Assembly: GCA_002394125.1 (NCBI GenBank)
Contig: DGSY01000153.1
Coordinates: forward strand, 1-20,588
DNA: 20,588 nucleotides
DNA from: Ruminococcus sp. UBA4350
GTDB lineage: Bacteria > Bacillota > Clostridia > Oscillospirales > Ruminococcaceae
Direction: 5' to 3'
The translations under genes were made by a program, and so were the position numbers. The first letter of the stretch is position 1. Each line of letters begins with the position of its first letter. Shown in pieces: positions 1 through 7,155 of the stretch. The notes beneath the pieces are model-generated. The model had not been told where the DNA came from and searched no databases. It worked only from the letters and a program-made list of their open reading frames with translations.

Positions 1-443
1 GCGATCTCAATGCGCTTCAGCTCACCGCCGGAAAGCGACGAATTCACCTCGCGGTGGATATAGTCCTTTGCACAGAGTCCGACCTCAGACAGATATTCGC
101 AGGCCTCGGAGACCGTGATTGTCTTGCCGGCTGCAATGCGCAGCAGATCCAGCACGGTCAGTCCCTTGAACCGCACCGGCTGCTGGAATGCAAATCCGAT
201 GCCGCGCTTTGCACGGTCGGTGATGGAAAGACCGGTGATATCCTCGCCCTCAAAGACGATGGAGCCCTCGGTCAGCGGCTCGATACCGGCGATCAGCTTG
301 GCAAGCGTGGACTTGCCGCCGCCGTTCGGGCCGGTAATCACAACAAATTTCTGCGCATCAATATGCAGGCTGATATCACGGATGATCTGCACGGTCCCGC
401 TCTCGTTTTCGGCGCGGAACGCGATATTTTTCAGCTCCAGCAT
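1..443 (-). CDS. sufC: SufC-type Fe-S assembly ABC ATPase, cut by left edge
   Basis: ABC ATPase whose C-terminal part lies outside the window; about 147 residues are present. The Walker A motif GPNGGGKST is at residues 38-46, a Q-loop FAFQQPVRF follows, and the signature LSGGELKR lies near the cut end. The FQQPV and REVNSSLSGGELKRIEIA blocks are typical of SufC-like ATPases of clostridia and archaea (the short SufBC or SMS-type systems), which power SufB in Fe-S cluster assembly in the cytosol. SufC has no membrane segments, and none are seen here. The ATG at 441-443 is preceded by GGGAGTG, a good ribosome binding site. It begins 69 bases after the DUF6472 gene on the same strand. A sufB-like gene would be expected just beyond the left edge, but this cannot be seen. 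A transport ATPase is the main alternative. Confidence 0.7.
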   Translation of the reverse strand, partial: MLELKNIAFRAENESGTVQIIRDISLHIDAQKFVVITGPNGGGKSTLAKLIAGIEPLTEGSIVFEGEDITGLSITDRAKRGIGFAFQQPVRFKGLTVLDLLRIAAGKTITVSEACEYLSEVGLCAKDYIHREVNSSLSGGELKRIEI

Positions 444-480
444 TTTTTCAGCACTCCCTTCGGTTTGAGTATTCTGTAAT

Positions 481-486
481 ATTATA
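481..486 (-). promoter_or_regulatory. -10-like hexamer upstream of the sufC-type gene
   Basis: On the minus strand TATAAT lies 37 bases upstream of the SufC-type start codon, in the short gap after the DUF6472 gene. No good -35 hexamer is present at 16-18 bases spacing, so this is only a candidate for a separate sufC promoter. Confidence 0.3.
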
Positions 487-512
487 CCGTTCTGTTAGTA
501 AATCATACGGGA

Positions 513-683
513 TCACTGCTTTCCGGCGATGCGGTATTCATCGCCGTCGCGGTAATAAGGACAGTGCGAGCGGTGATCGCAGATATACCGCTCGTACTCA
601 TCCTCATCCAGATCCATTTCGCAGACATAGCAGTCCCAGTCTTCGTCGTATGCGTAATAGGCGCAGGTATCGCAGTCTGTCAT
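513..683 (-). CDS. DUF6472-like small Cys-rich protein (56 aa)
   Basis: Short gene of 56 codons plus stop. The protein begins MTDCDTCAYYAYDED and ends in CPYYRDGDEYRIAGKQ. It has six cysteines (residues 4, 7, 18, 21, 35 and 41), arranged as CxxC, CxxC and two single Cys, and a central acidic LDEDEYER segment. This pattern matches my memory of the DUF6472 family of small Firmicute proteins, whose function is unknown; the Cys pairs suggest metal binding. Its ATG overlaps the TGA stop of the upstream membrane-protein gene (ATGA), so the two are probably translationally coupled and belong to the asparagine synthase-like operon. Confidence 0.75.
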   Translation of the reverse strand: MTDCDTCAYYAYDEDWDCYVCEMDLDEDEYERYICDHRSHCPYYRDGDEYRIAGKQ

Positions 684-985
684 TTGTCATCCTTCCTCGG
701 AGAAAAGAGCTTGACGCAGAGAAAGATCAGCGCGAGTGACAGTACGCCGAGCAGGATCCCGCAGATGCCCTCGCCCCAGATCAGCCCCGCGATCCCGCTC
801 AGGATCGGCGAAAGCGAGAGGATCGCGAGTACCCTTGAAAACTGTTTGGCATAAGCATTTTGGTCGGTCGCCTGAACCGCCCAGTTGCGCGGGATCATGT
901 CAAAGCCGATGATGCGGATCAGCAGTGCATAGAGCATGAGCGCACCGCCGAAGATCAGTACCAGTGTCGGGAATCCGCGTTCCAT
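680..985 (-). CDS. Small integral membrane protein (101 aa), possibly DUF3784-like
   Basis: Protein of 101 residues with three hydrophobic segments, roughly at residues 5-27, 50-68 and 71-94, and a charged tail ending SPRKDDK. One N-terminal helix, a polar loop (about residues 28-49) and a C-terminal helix pair resembles the DUF3784 layout, but I cannot confirm the family. The ATG at 983-985 has a perfect AGGAGG seven bases upstream. It lies 15 bases after the asparagine synthase-like gene and overlaps the DUF6472 gene by four bases, so the three genes are very likely one transcript. No function can be assigned from the sequence. Confidence 0.65.
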   Translation of the reverse strand: MERGFPTLVLIFGGALMLYALLIRIIGFDMIPRNWAVQATDQNAYAKQFSRVLAILSLSPILSGIAGLIWGEGICGILLGVLSLALIFLCVKLFSPRKDDK

Positions 986-1000
986 AGTTCCGCCTCCTTT

Positions 1001-2539
1001 TCAGCGTTTCACGAAGTATTCCTCATACCAGACAAGGAATGTGTAGATCGTCCAGACCTTGCGCCAGAGATCGGAGTTGCCGCCGACATATTCCGCATAG
1101 ATCGCCTGCACTTCCTCCGGCTTGAAGAACTTTGCGCAGATCTCGCTGCCGAGCAGTCTGCGGACATCGGCATTATAGCGTTCATCGGCGAGCCAGAGTC
1201 TAATCGGCACGATGAAGCCGAGCTTCTTGCGGAAGGCGATCTCCTCCGGCAGCACCTTTGCGGCGGCCGTCCGGAATGCGACCTTGTTCTGTTCCGCATT
1301 GACCTTGTATTCCGCCGGCATTCTCGATGCGATATCAAAGACGCGGCGGTCGGTCAGCGGCATCCGGATCTCCAGTCCGGCAGCAGTGCTCATCTTGTCA
1401 ACATTGAGATAGATGTCGCCCTCCAGCCAGATGCGGATATCAATATCGGCCATTCTGGTCAGCGGATCGAGATCCTCCGTTTCCTTGTAGATATCCTGCA
1501 CAAGTCTGATCGGCAGGATCTCCGGATCATAATGCTGCAAAATGCGTTCCTTCTCGTCCTCCTTCATGATGTTCGTATTGCCGACATAGAAGGTCGGGAG
1601 CGCATCGCCGTAGCGTTCGGCATTGCGGTACATATTGTAGCCGCCGAAGAATTCATCGGCGCCCTCGCCGGAATAGCAGAGCTTTGTATGCTTTGCGGTC
1701 TCCAGACATCCGATCGTGAACACGATCGCGGAGGCATCGCCGAGCGGCTGCTCCATGTTGTACATCACATACGGCACGATATCAAAATACTGCTCCGGCG
1801 TGATCTTCGCGACGGAATGCTCCACACCGAGCAGCTCGGCGGTCTTGGCCGCGACGCGGGATTCGTCGAAGCGCTCCTCATCGTAGCCGCAGGAATCCGC
1901 GCGCTTTGCATCGGACATTGCCAGCACATAGGAGGAATCCACGCCGCCGGAGAGGAAGGATTCCGCCGTTTCGTCCGGCGTTTTGATCTCGCGCATCATC
2001 TGCTGCACAGTCGCATGAATCTCGTCGGCATATTCACCGAGCGATTTGCTGCGGTCGGGGTGATAGGAAGGCGCCCAGTAGCGGGTGACGGTATATGTTC
2101 CGTTCTGCCATTCCAGCAGGCAGCCGGGCATGAGCTTTTTGAGTCCTTTGAAGAAGGTATCCTCACCGGCGACATAGGTCAGCGTGAGATAGATTTGCAG
2201 CAGCTCTGCATTCAGCTCCTTGACAAAGCCGTCCTGCGAAATGATATCGCGGATCATGGTGCCATAGAGCAGGCGGCCGTCCGCGGTGGGGTAGTAGTAG
2301 AATGGCTTTGTCCCGAACTGGTCGCGGATGCAGATGAGCTTCTGTGCATCGCTGTCCCAGAGGGCGAAGGCGAACATTCCATAGAGGTGGTCGGGGAGGG
2401 CATTGCCCCATTTTTCGTATCCGCGAATGAGGATCTCTCGCTCGCGTTCCTCGCGGGAGAGCGTCTTGTCAAGGGACAGCTCATCGCAGAGGGCTTCCCA
2501 GTTGCGGATATGGCCGCGGTAGGTTTTCAGTTCGATCAT
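1001..2539 (-). CDS. Asparagine synthase-family protein lacking the N-terminal glutaminase cysteine
   Basis: Protein of 512 residues. The C-terminal synthetase domain is well preserved: PPi loop SGGVDSS at residues 197-203 and GEGADEFFGG at 291-300. These mark an enzyme that activates aspartate with ATP and amidates it to asparagine. The N-terminal glutamine amidotransferase domain is shortened. The protein starts MIELKTYRGHIRNWEALC, which aligns with the NGEIYN region of AsnB, so about 70 residues including the catalytic Cys2 and the RGPD block are absent. GMFAFALWD and RDQFGTKPFYY (about residues 54-82) remain. The chosen ATG at 2537-2539 has GGAG eight bases upstream; an in-frame GTG 14 codons earlier lacks a clear site and adds no AsnB-like residues. 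The promoter is at 2610-2638. If active it probably uses free ammonia, which would suit ruminococci. Confidence 0.8.
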   Translation of the reverse strand: MIELKTYRGHIRNWEALCDELSLDKTLSREEREREILIRGYEKWGNALPDHLYGMFAFALWDSDAQKLICIRDQFGTKPFYYYPTADGRLLYGTMIRDIISQDGFVKELNAELLQIYLTLTYVAGEDTFFKGLKKLMPGCLLEWQNGTYTVTRYWAPSYHPDRSKSLGEYADEIHATVQQMMREIKTPDETAESFLSGGVDSSYVLAMSDAKRADSCGYDEERFDESRVAAKTAELLGVEHSVAKITPEQYFDIVPYVMYNMEQPLGDASAIVFTIGCLETAKHTKLCYSGEGADEFFGGYNMYRNAERYGDALPTFYVGNTNIMKEDEKERILQHYDPEILPIRLVQDIYKETEDLDPLTRMADIDIRIWLEGDIYLNVDKMSTAAGLEIRMPLTDRRVFDIASRMPAEYKVNAEQNKVAFRTAAAKVLPEEIAFRKKLGFIVPIRLWLADERYNADVRRLLGSEICAKFFKPEEVQAIYAEYVGGNSDLWRKVWTIYTFLVWYEEYFVKR

Positions 2540-2609
2540 ATCAGAATCTCCGTTCTGTGCGGGATTTGTCGAAGTCCGCACTGTTTATTCCTATGCAGTA
2601 TACCCTACT

Positions 2610-2638
2610 ATTATACCATATAATGGCGAAAAGTGCAA
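2610..2638 (-). promoter_or_regulatory. Sigma-A promoter of the asparagine synthase-like operon
   Basis: On the minus strand a TTGCAC -35 box (2633-2638) and a TATAAT -10 box (2610-2615) are separated by exactly 17 bases. The start codon lies about 70 bases downstream. The whole module is 31/33 identical to the promoter at 6080-6108. Confidence 0.8.
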
Positions 2639-2739
2639 TGGATAGATTGAAATAAAATGGACTGCTGCGTTTCCGGCTCTCAAACCGGAGACCGGCACTG
2701 CCGGTAGCGAAAAGTGCAATGGATAGAGTGAAATAAAAT
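2626..2739 (-). repeat. Pair of 33-bp direct repeats carrying the -35 region
   Basis: Positions 2626-2658 and 2707-2739 are identical at 32 of 33 bases. Each contains, on the minus strand, TATCCATTGCACTTTTCG, preceded by an A/T-rich ATTTTATTTCA tract. Only the first copy continues into a -10 box. The second copy has the -35 and upstream half but runs into a GC-rich hairpin region (CCGGCAGTGCCGG) instead. A third copy of the 18-base core is in the promoter at 6080-6108. The 48 bases between the two repeats contain imperfect inverted repeats but no gene. Confidence 0.75.
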
Positions 2740-2757
2740 AAGCATTCCAGCAGGATT

Positions 2758-3363
2758 TCAGAACGCTTTCGCAGAGGAGATATGCTTGCCGGCCGGCAGC
2801 TGCGCGACAGCCAGCCGGATAACCTCCGAGGCATACGGCTTTTCGATCTTATAATGGAACGCTGCCTGTAACTGCTCCGGTGCGTTCCGGTAGGCAAGCT
2901 CCAGTGCAGTGCGGATATTCCGCTCGACACAGTGCGTGCGGACACCGAAGCTCGCCGCAACTGCCGGATAGAGACGAGAACGCAGCGCATCCGTCAGGGA
3001 GTGATCCTCCATGCAGAGACAGATCGCACGGATGAGATACTGATAGCCCTTGAGATGCGTCTGGATGCCGAGCCTGCGGACGAATTCAGCGGCATAATGC
3101 TCCGGCTGATTCAGCGGATCCATCCGGAGAATGATCTGGATGATACCGAAGATATTCTCCCTGCCGAGCGCTGCCGGAATGATGATAAGCTCCCTGCTCT
3201 GCCGGATGCGCGTCTCATCACGGCTGATCTCAAATATCCGGTCTGCCGTGATGAGCTGATTGTGGTTTGCGGCAAGATAGAAGCCGTCCTGCCGCAGTCT
3301 GTGCGCGATGACAACGGCCAGATGCGCAAGCGCGTCATCTGTATACACTGTGCTTTGTGCCAT
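2758..3363 (-). CDS. Spo0A C-terminal-domain protein without receiver domain
   Basis: Protein of 201 residues. Residues about 90-190 match the Spo0A DNA-binding domain: LGIQTHLKGYQYLIRAI, LYPAVAASFGV, and the recognition helix CVERNIRTALELAY (145-158), followed by KPYASEVIRLA. Spo0A is the response regulator that starts sporulation and binds 0A boxes. Here the usual phosphoacceptor receiver domain is missing. It is replaced by about 85 residues (DDALAHLAVVIAHRLRQDGF onward) that I do not recognise and that lack an acidic pocket plus aspartate pattern. It is therefore probably a DNA-binding regulator controlled by something other than phosphorylation. The ATG at 3361-3363 has AGGGAG five bases upstream. 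It follows the terminator at 3387-3414; no clear promoter of its own is seen. Confidence 0.75.
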   Translation of the reverse strand: MAQSTVYTDDALAHLAVVIAHRLRQDGFYLAANHNQLITADRIFEISRDETRIRQSRELIIIPAALGRENIFGIIQIILRMDPLNQPEHYAAEFVRRLGIQTHLKGYQYLIRAICLCMEDHSLTDALRSRLYPAVAASFGVRTHCVERNIRTALELAYRNAPEQLQAAFHYKIEKPYASEVIRLAVAQLPAGKHISSAKAF

Positions 3364-3386
3364 ATGATCTCCCTAACATGATTCAG

Positions 3387-3414
3387 AAAAAAAGAGGCCG
3401 GGATGCCCGGTCTC
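3387..3414 (-). terminator. Rho-independent terminator after the nucleotidyltransferase gene
   Basis: On the minus strand GAGACCGGG-CAT-CCCGGCCTC (one A/C mismatch in the stem) is followed directly by TTTTTTT. It lies 45 bases after the stop codon of the nucleotidyltransferase gene and 24 bases before the start of the Spo0A-C gene, so it closes the MATE/nucleotidyltransferase operon. Confidence 0.85.
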
Positions 3415-3459
3415 AGTGCGTATCCGCTGCTGTCACTTCGGCGGCGGTCTGCGGTAAAC

Positions 3460-4236
3460 TCATGCTTCGCCGTATGCGATTCCGTCAAGAAACATCTGAT
3501 TGAGCAGCGCCCAGTCTGCGCCGCGGCTGCCGTCTGTCTTTTCGGCAAGCGCTTCGATCTCCGTGACGGAGCGTTCAAGATAATCATTCAGCTCCGGGAT
3601 CCGTGCGCCCTCGCCGAGCTCCGGCGTCTGCATTTTCTTCGCGAGCAGCCGGTCAACTGCCGGCTGCATCTCCGGCGGCAGCATCGCGGCCTTCAGCTCG
3701 GAAAAGAGCATCGGCGGCGGGCAGTGCCGCTCTGTGATCCAGAATGCCGCCAGCACCGGCCGCAGCACATAGAAATACTTTTTCAGCCGGACGGTCTCGC
3801 CGCGGAGATATTCACGGTAATTGGTTTTCGCCATGTGCAGATAATGGTACAGTCCCTTCTTCTCGATGAAGCAGCTGTCGATCAGCGGACGGATCTGCTC
3901 CCAGAAGGGCGTTGTCCGGTAGATGAGCGGCGAATGGTTCCATTCAAAGACGGTCGGATTCGACTGATGCAGCAGCGTCAGCATCTTTTGCAGATCCCAG
4001 CCGCTGATGTCGTAGGTCTCGTCGAGCTGCCATTCGATGACATCGGAGGTTTTATTCAGCCGGAGATAATCATTGCGGCGGCGCACATAAATGAACCGCA
4101 CATCGTAATCGCTGTCCGGCGACGCGAATCCCCATGAACGGCTGCCGGATTCGACGGCGTGCAGGATCGTGACATTTTCCTGCTGCTCAATTTCCGTGAG
4201 TTTCTGCCGGATAGATTCCTGAATATCCATTTTCAT
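3460..4236 (-). CDS. RlaP/PF10127-like nucleotidyltransferase (258 aa)
   Basis: Protein of 258 residues of the polymerase-beta nucleotidyltransferase superfamily. The fingerprint GSRSWGFASPDSDYDVRFIY lies at residues 31-50, with the metal-binding aspartates at D43 and D45, and the long alpha-helical remainder fits PF10127. RlaP is an RNA-repair-associated nucleotidyltransferase of this family, but most members have no known substrate, so the reaction here is open. The ATG at 4234-4236 has GAGAGG seven bases upstream; an ATG two codons later is also possible. It starts 28 bases after the MATE-GHKL gene and ends at a strong terminator, so the two are co-transcribed from 6080-6108. Confidence 0.8.
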   Translation of the reverse strand: MKMDIQESIRQKLTEIEQQENVTILHAVESGSRSWGFASPDSDYDVRFIYVRRRNDYLRLNKTSDVIEWQLDETYDISGWDLQKMLTLLHQSNPTVFEWNHSPLIYRTTPFWEQIRPLIDSCFIEKKGLYHYLHMAKTNYREYLRGETVRLKKYFYVLRPVLAAFWITERHCPPPMLFSELKAAMLPPEMQPAVDRLLAKKMQTPELGEGARIPELNDYLERSVTEIEALAEKTDGSRGADWALLNQMFLDGIAYGEA

Positions 4237-4264
4237 CGCACACCTCTCTGTCGGCCGGTCAGCC

Positions 4265-6019
4265 TCAGAGCGTCAGCGTGAGGTTGTTCAGGCCGAGGGA
4301 ATTGACGTAGTTTGCATTTTTGACAAGGCTCATGATCATGCGGATGCCGATATGCTTGCTGGGGTCGTCGTTGTTGTGCATCTCCATGTACTTCACCGGA
4401 TCAAAGCGCTTGCAGTTGTCGCGGATACGGAGGATCGAAGCATCGTCCACCAGTGCGACACGAATGTCGATCATATGCGGCTTGCCGTCGTTGAAGCCGT
4501 GCTTGACGATATTGTTGCCCATTTCCTCGATGCTCAGTGCAATGATCATGCTGAGCTTAGAGGGGATCTTTTTGGAGAGACAGAAATCCAGCGCGGACTG
4601 CGAAGCCTCGACGATATCATCCAGCGAAGTGACGGAGCATTCAAAGCAGTCGCTGTCCTTTGCACCGAAGCCCTCCGGCAGCATCGAATAGGCATCCATA
4701 TTGAAGGCTGCTCCGGCTTTGCGGCTGCGGACGAAAGCGACCGCGGTGATGACCGTCAGCGTCAGCAGCTCACCGGCGAGATAGCCGCTCCAGACACCGG
4801 TGACCTTGAGGAACAGGCTCAGGACATAAGCGGCCAGCGCGGTCAGCAGGAAATTCTGGCAGACCGAGATCACCATGCTCAGCTTGACGCGGCCGATGCC
4901 CTGATAATAGTTCTTGAGGCAGGTGTTCAGCGCACAGGGGACAAGCGAGAGCGTGAAGATGCGCAGACCCCTGACAGCCATGTCGATCGCCTCCTGCTGA
5001 TCGGTGAACAGCATAACGAGCGGCTTTGCGGCTGCCTGCATGACGAGCGTCACAATGCCGCAGATCACGACTGCATAGGCAGACATTGTTCTGACGAGCT
5101 GCCGCAGCGAGGTCTTATCCGTATCCGTGTAGAAGATCGTTGCAAGCGTCAGCGCGACGGCGGCAGTACCGGAGCTGAATGAATAGCAGAGATTGCCGAT
5201 CGTACTGATGAGGGAATAGGATGCGACGGCGAGATTGCCGCCGAGCGTCATCAGCAGCTTGTTCAGCGAGAAGGTCAGCAGCACCAGACTGATCTGGTTG
5301 ATGAGCGTCGGGATGCCCTCATAGAACAGCCGGTGGCAGCGCTTCCATGAGAACAGCTGAAAGCGGAATTTGAATACGCAGTCCTTGCGGAAAAAGACAC
5401 CGATGCCGATGACAAAGGCGATGTAATAGCTGGCGCTCGAAGCGAGACCCATGCCGAATGTGCCCCACTTGATGACAAACGCATTGAGCAGATCCATTGC
5501 AATATCGCCGACGGTCATCGCGATGACGGCCGCAACGAGCCGTGCGCGGTTGCCGGAAAGCTGCATATACGGCACCATGATCTGCGAGAGAATGAACGCC
5601 GGCGCACCGATGATAAAGCCGCGCAGATAATCCTTTGTCAAGCCGAAGACCGGATTGTCCGGGCCGGGCTTACCGGCACCGAGCAGCGTGCAGACCGGAT
5701 CGGTAAAGAGCAGGATGAAAGCAGTTCCGACAACAGCGATCGCGACCGCGACCGTCACGGAGATCGTGAAGCAGGCGTTCGTTCCCTTCTGGTCGCCGTT
5801 TGCCATTGTCTTGCCGCACATGACCTGAATGCCTGCGGAGATCATGCTGCCGAGGGCAGCAAAGACCAGCAGGATCGGCGTCGTGAGACCGTATGCCGTC
5901 ATGGAATCGACACCGAGGTAGCGGTAGATCATGATGCTGTCGATCAGCATACACAGGACAACGGTCATGGCGGAGATGATCTGCGTTGCCAGCATCTGCC
6001 GGAATAGTTTTTTTATCAT
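4265..6019 (-). CDS. MATE-family transporter fused to a C-terminal GHKL (RsbW-like) ATPase domain
   Basis: Protein of 584 residues. Residues about 1-445 are a 12-helix MATE/MOP-type flippase: IDSIMIYRYLG near the start, two six-helix halves, and a cytosolic loop FRFQLFSWKRCHRLFYEGIP between them. Residues about 465-584 are soluble and carry GHKL ATP-binding boxes: N box IEEMGNNIVKHGF (about 497-509), RIRDNCKRFDP (531-541) and GIRMI (558-562). This is most like the anti-sigma/serine kinase HATPase_c_2 group. MATE proteins use ion gradients, so an attached ATPase/kinase fold is unusual and may be regulatory. The ATG at 6017-6019 is preferred: a TTG 12 codons upstream would lie only about 18 bases from the transcription start and lacks a ribosome site, whereas AAGGGTG lies 11 bases before the ATG. 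Confidence 0.8.
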   Translation of the reverse strand: MIKKLFRQMLATQIISAMTVVLCMLIDSIMIYRYLGVDSMTAYGLTTPILLVFAALGSMISAGIQVMCGKTMANGDQKGTNACFTISVTVAVAIAVVGTAFILLFTDPVCTLLGAGKPGPDNPVFGLTKDYLRGFIIGAPAFILSQIMVPYMQLSGNRARLVAAVIAMTVGDIAMDLLNAFVIKWGTFGMGLASSASYYIAFVIGIGVFFRKDCVFKFRFQLFSWKRCHRLFYEGIPTLINQISLVLLTFSLNKLLMTLGGNLAVASYSLISTIGNLCYSFSSGTAAVALTLATIFYTDTDKTSLRQLVRTMSAYAVVICGIVTLVMQAAAKPLVMLFTDQQEAIDMAVRGLRIFTLSLVPCALNTCLKNYYQGIGRVKLSMVISVCQNFLLTALAAYVLSLFLKVTGVWSGYLAGELLTLTVITAVAFVRSRKAGAAFNMDAYSMLPEGFGAKDSDCFECSVTSLDDIVEASQSALDFCLSKKIPSKLSMIIALSIEEMGNNIVKHGFNDGKPHMIDIRVALVDDASILRIRDNCKRFDPVKYMEMHNNDDPSKHIGIRMIMSLVKNANYVNSLGLNNLTLTL

Positions 6020-6079
6020 TTTGGATGCTTCACCCTTCTCAATCACTGGATTCAATGCAGATGATCTGCACCAACTTAT

Positions 6080-6108
6080 ATTATAGCATATAATGACGAA
6101 AAGTGCAA
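6080..6108 (-). promoter_or_regulatory. Sigma-A promoter of the MATE-GHKL/nucleotidyltransferase operon
   Basis: On the minus strand TTGCAC (6103-6108) and TATAAT (6080-6085) are separated by 17 bases. From 6082 to 6114 the sequence is identical at 31 of 33 positions to the promoter at 2610-2638, including the spacer and the bases upstream of the -35 box. Confidence 0.8.
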
Positions 6109-6148
6109 TGGATACGAAATAATAAAAATGAATCGTTTGCCTGATGTT

Positions 6149-6973
6149 TTAATCGACTGTGATGACAGAAACGGGAACCGTGACCTTTGCCGATTTCCGG
6201 TCATTGCCGGAGAGTGCATCCACATTGCAGCGGACCTCATATTTCGTACCGGATTTCGCATCCGCCGGGACATCGACATAGAATGTGAACAGGATGCCGT
6301 TGTCAAGGGACTCGTTGCTGCCGCCTGCAAAGCCGATGCCGACGACATTGTCATCCTCGCCGTAAAGGGCGCTGTACATGAAGCCGTCCATTGTGGTGCC
6401 AAGCTTGATCTTGGCTTTCGGCTTGCCTACGAGCTCCTCGATCTCTCCGACCACCGGTTTGAGCGCCGGATCCGGATAGACCTGAATGCCGCCGGAGACG
6501 AAGCCGGGATTGTTCCAGATCTTCACATTGACGGGTACATTTTTATCCCCCGCCTTGACGGTAAACGGCTCCACGGCGATCGTCGGCTCACTGCCGATCT
6601 CATAGGGATGATCGGTCGTCCAGCGATCCTCTGCCGTATCCGTTCCGCTGCTGTCAGCGTTTTTGCTGCTCTCGGCGGAATCTTCGGATCCGCCGGCGCT
6701 GTCACCGGATTTGCTGTCTGATTTTTCAGCGCTGCTTTCGCCTTTGCTGTTTTCATCCCTGTTGCTTTCGTCCTTGCTGTCCTGCTTGCTGTCATCGGAT
6801 CTGCTTTCGTCCGCAGCAGCAGAGGAGCCGGATGCGGATTCCGCTTCGGATTCGGCAGCGGAGGATGCAGTGCCGGTGCTTTCGGCAGTCTGCGGGCTGT
6901 CCGTATTCTTATTGCATCCGCAGAGCAGAGCGGTCATTGCCAGAATACAGGCGGTGAGCTTCAGTTTATTCAT
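6149..6973 (-). CDS. Cell-surface lipoprotein with a Ser/Asp/Glu-rich stalk and one cohesin-like domain
   Basis: Protein of 274 residues. Residues 1-20 are a lipoprotein signal peptide ending in the lipobox LCGC, so C20 would be lipidated and the protein held on the outer face of the membrane. Residues 21-115 are a low-complexity stalk of Ser, Asp, Glu and Lys. Residues about 130-271 resemble a cohesin beta-sandwich: TIAVEPFTVKAGDKNVPVNV, NNPGFVSGGIQV, YPDPALKPV, then DNGILFTFYVDVPADAKSGT and YEVRCNVDAL. Cohesins bind dockerins, and the nearest plus-strand genes encode two dockerin enzymes. The inferred role is a single-cohesin anchor tying a dockerin protein to the cell surface. The ATG at 6971-6973 has AAAGGA nine bases upstream. 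It is 19 bases after a 163-bp foldback element. A non-cohesin Ig-like adhesin domain is the main alternative. Confidence 0.7.
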   Translation of the reverse strand: MNKLKLTACILAMTALLCGCNKNTDSPQTAESTGTASSAAESEAESASGSSAAADESRSDDSKQDSKDESNRDENSKGESSAEKSDSKSGDSAGGSEDSAESSKNADSSGTDTAEDRWTTDHPYEIGSEPTIAVEPFTVKAGDKNVPVNVKIWNNPGFVSGGIQVYPDPALKPVVGEIEELVGKPKAKIKLGTTMDGFMYSALYGEDDNVVGIGFAGGSNESLDNGILFTFYVDVPADAKSGTKYEVRCNVDALSGNDRKSAKVTVPVSVITVD

Positions 6974-6992
6974 TGAGAGTCATCCTTTCGTT

Positions 6993-7155
6993 TAGGGCGT
7001 GTTGACACTAAGCCTAACACGCGTCTTTTTGGCTGATTTTGCCCCGTTCGTCGTTAAAAATCCTTGCCGGGCGACAGCCCGCCTGCGGATTTTTGCCTTG
7101 AACGGAACAAAATCATCTCAAAAATCCGCATATTATTTTGTGTCAACACGCCCTA
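6993..7155 (-). mobile_element. Foldback (MITE-like) element, copy 1
   Basis: A 163-bp element bounded by perfect 16-base inverted repeats (TAGGGCGTGTTGACAC at the left end). The two halves are also imperfectly complementary all the way to the centre, which is GGGC-GACA-GCCC flanked by AAAAATCC and GGATTTTT, so the strand folds into one long hairpin. There is no convincing coding frame. A near-identical copy lies at 11982-12143 in inverted orientation on the window, but both face their downstream gene the same way. The outer repeats end in TA, compatible with a TA target duplication. It overlaps the 3' end of the DUF58 gene and lies 19 bases before the lipoprotein start. Confidence 0.8.

Noticed and set aside
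860..2623. Long open frame on the plus strand opposite the asparagine synthase-like gene
   Set aside because: It mirrors a real, motif-bearing gene with strong promoter and ribosome site on the other strand; its own translation has no recognisable domain and no ribosome site.
6020..6055. TTG start for the MATE-GHKL gene
   Set aside because: It would be only about 18 bases from the predicted transcription start with no ribosome site; the ATG at 6019 fits the promoter better.
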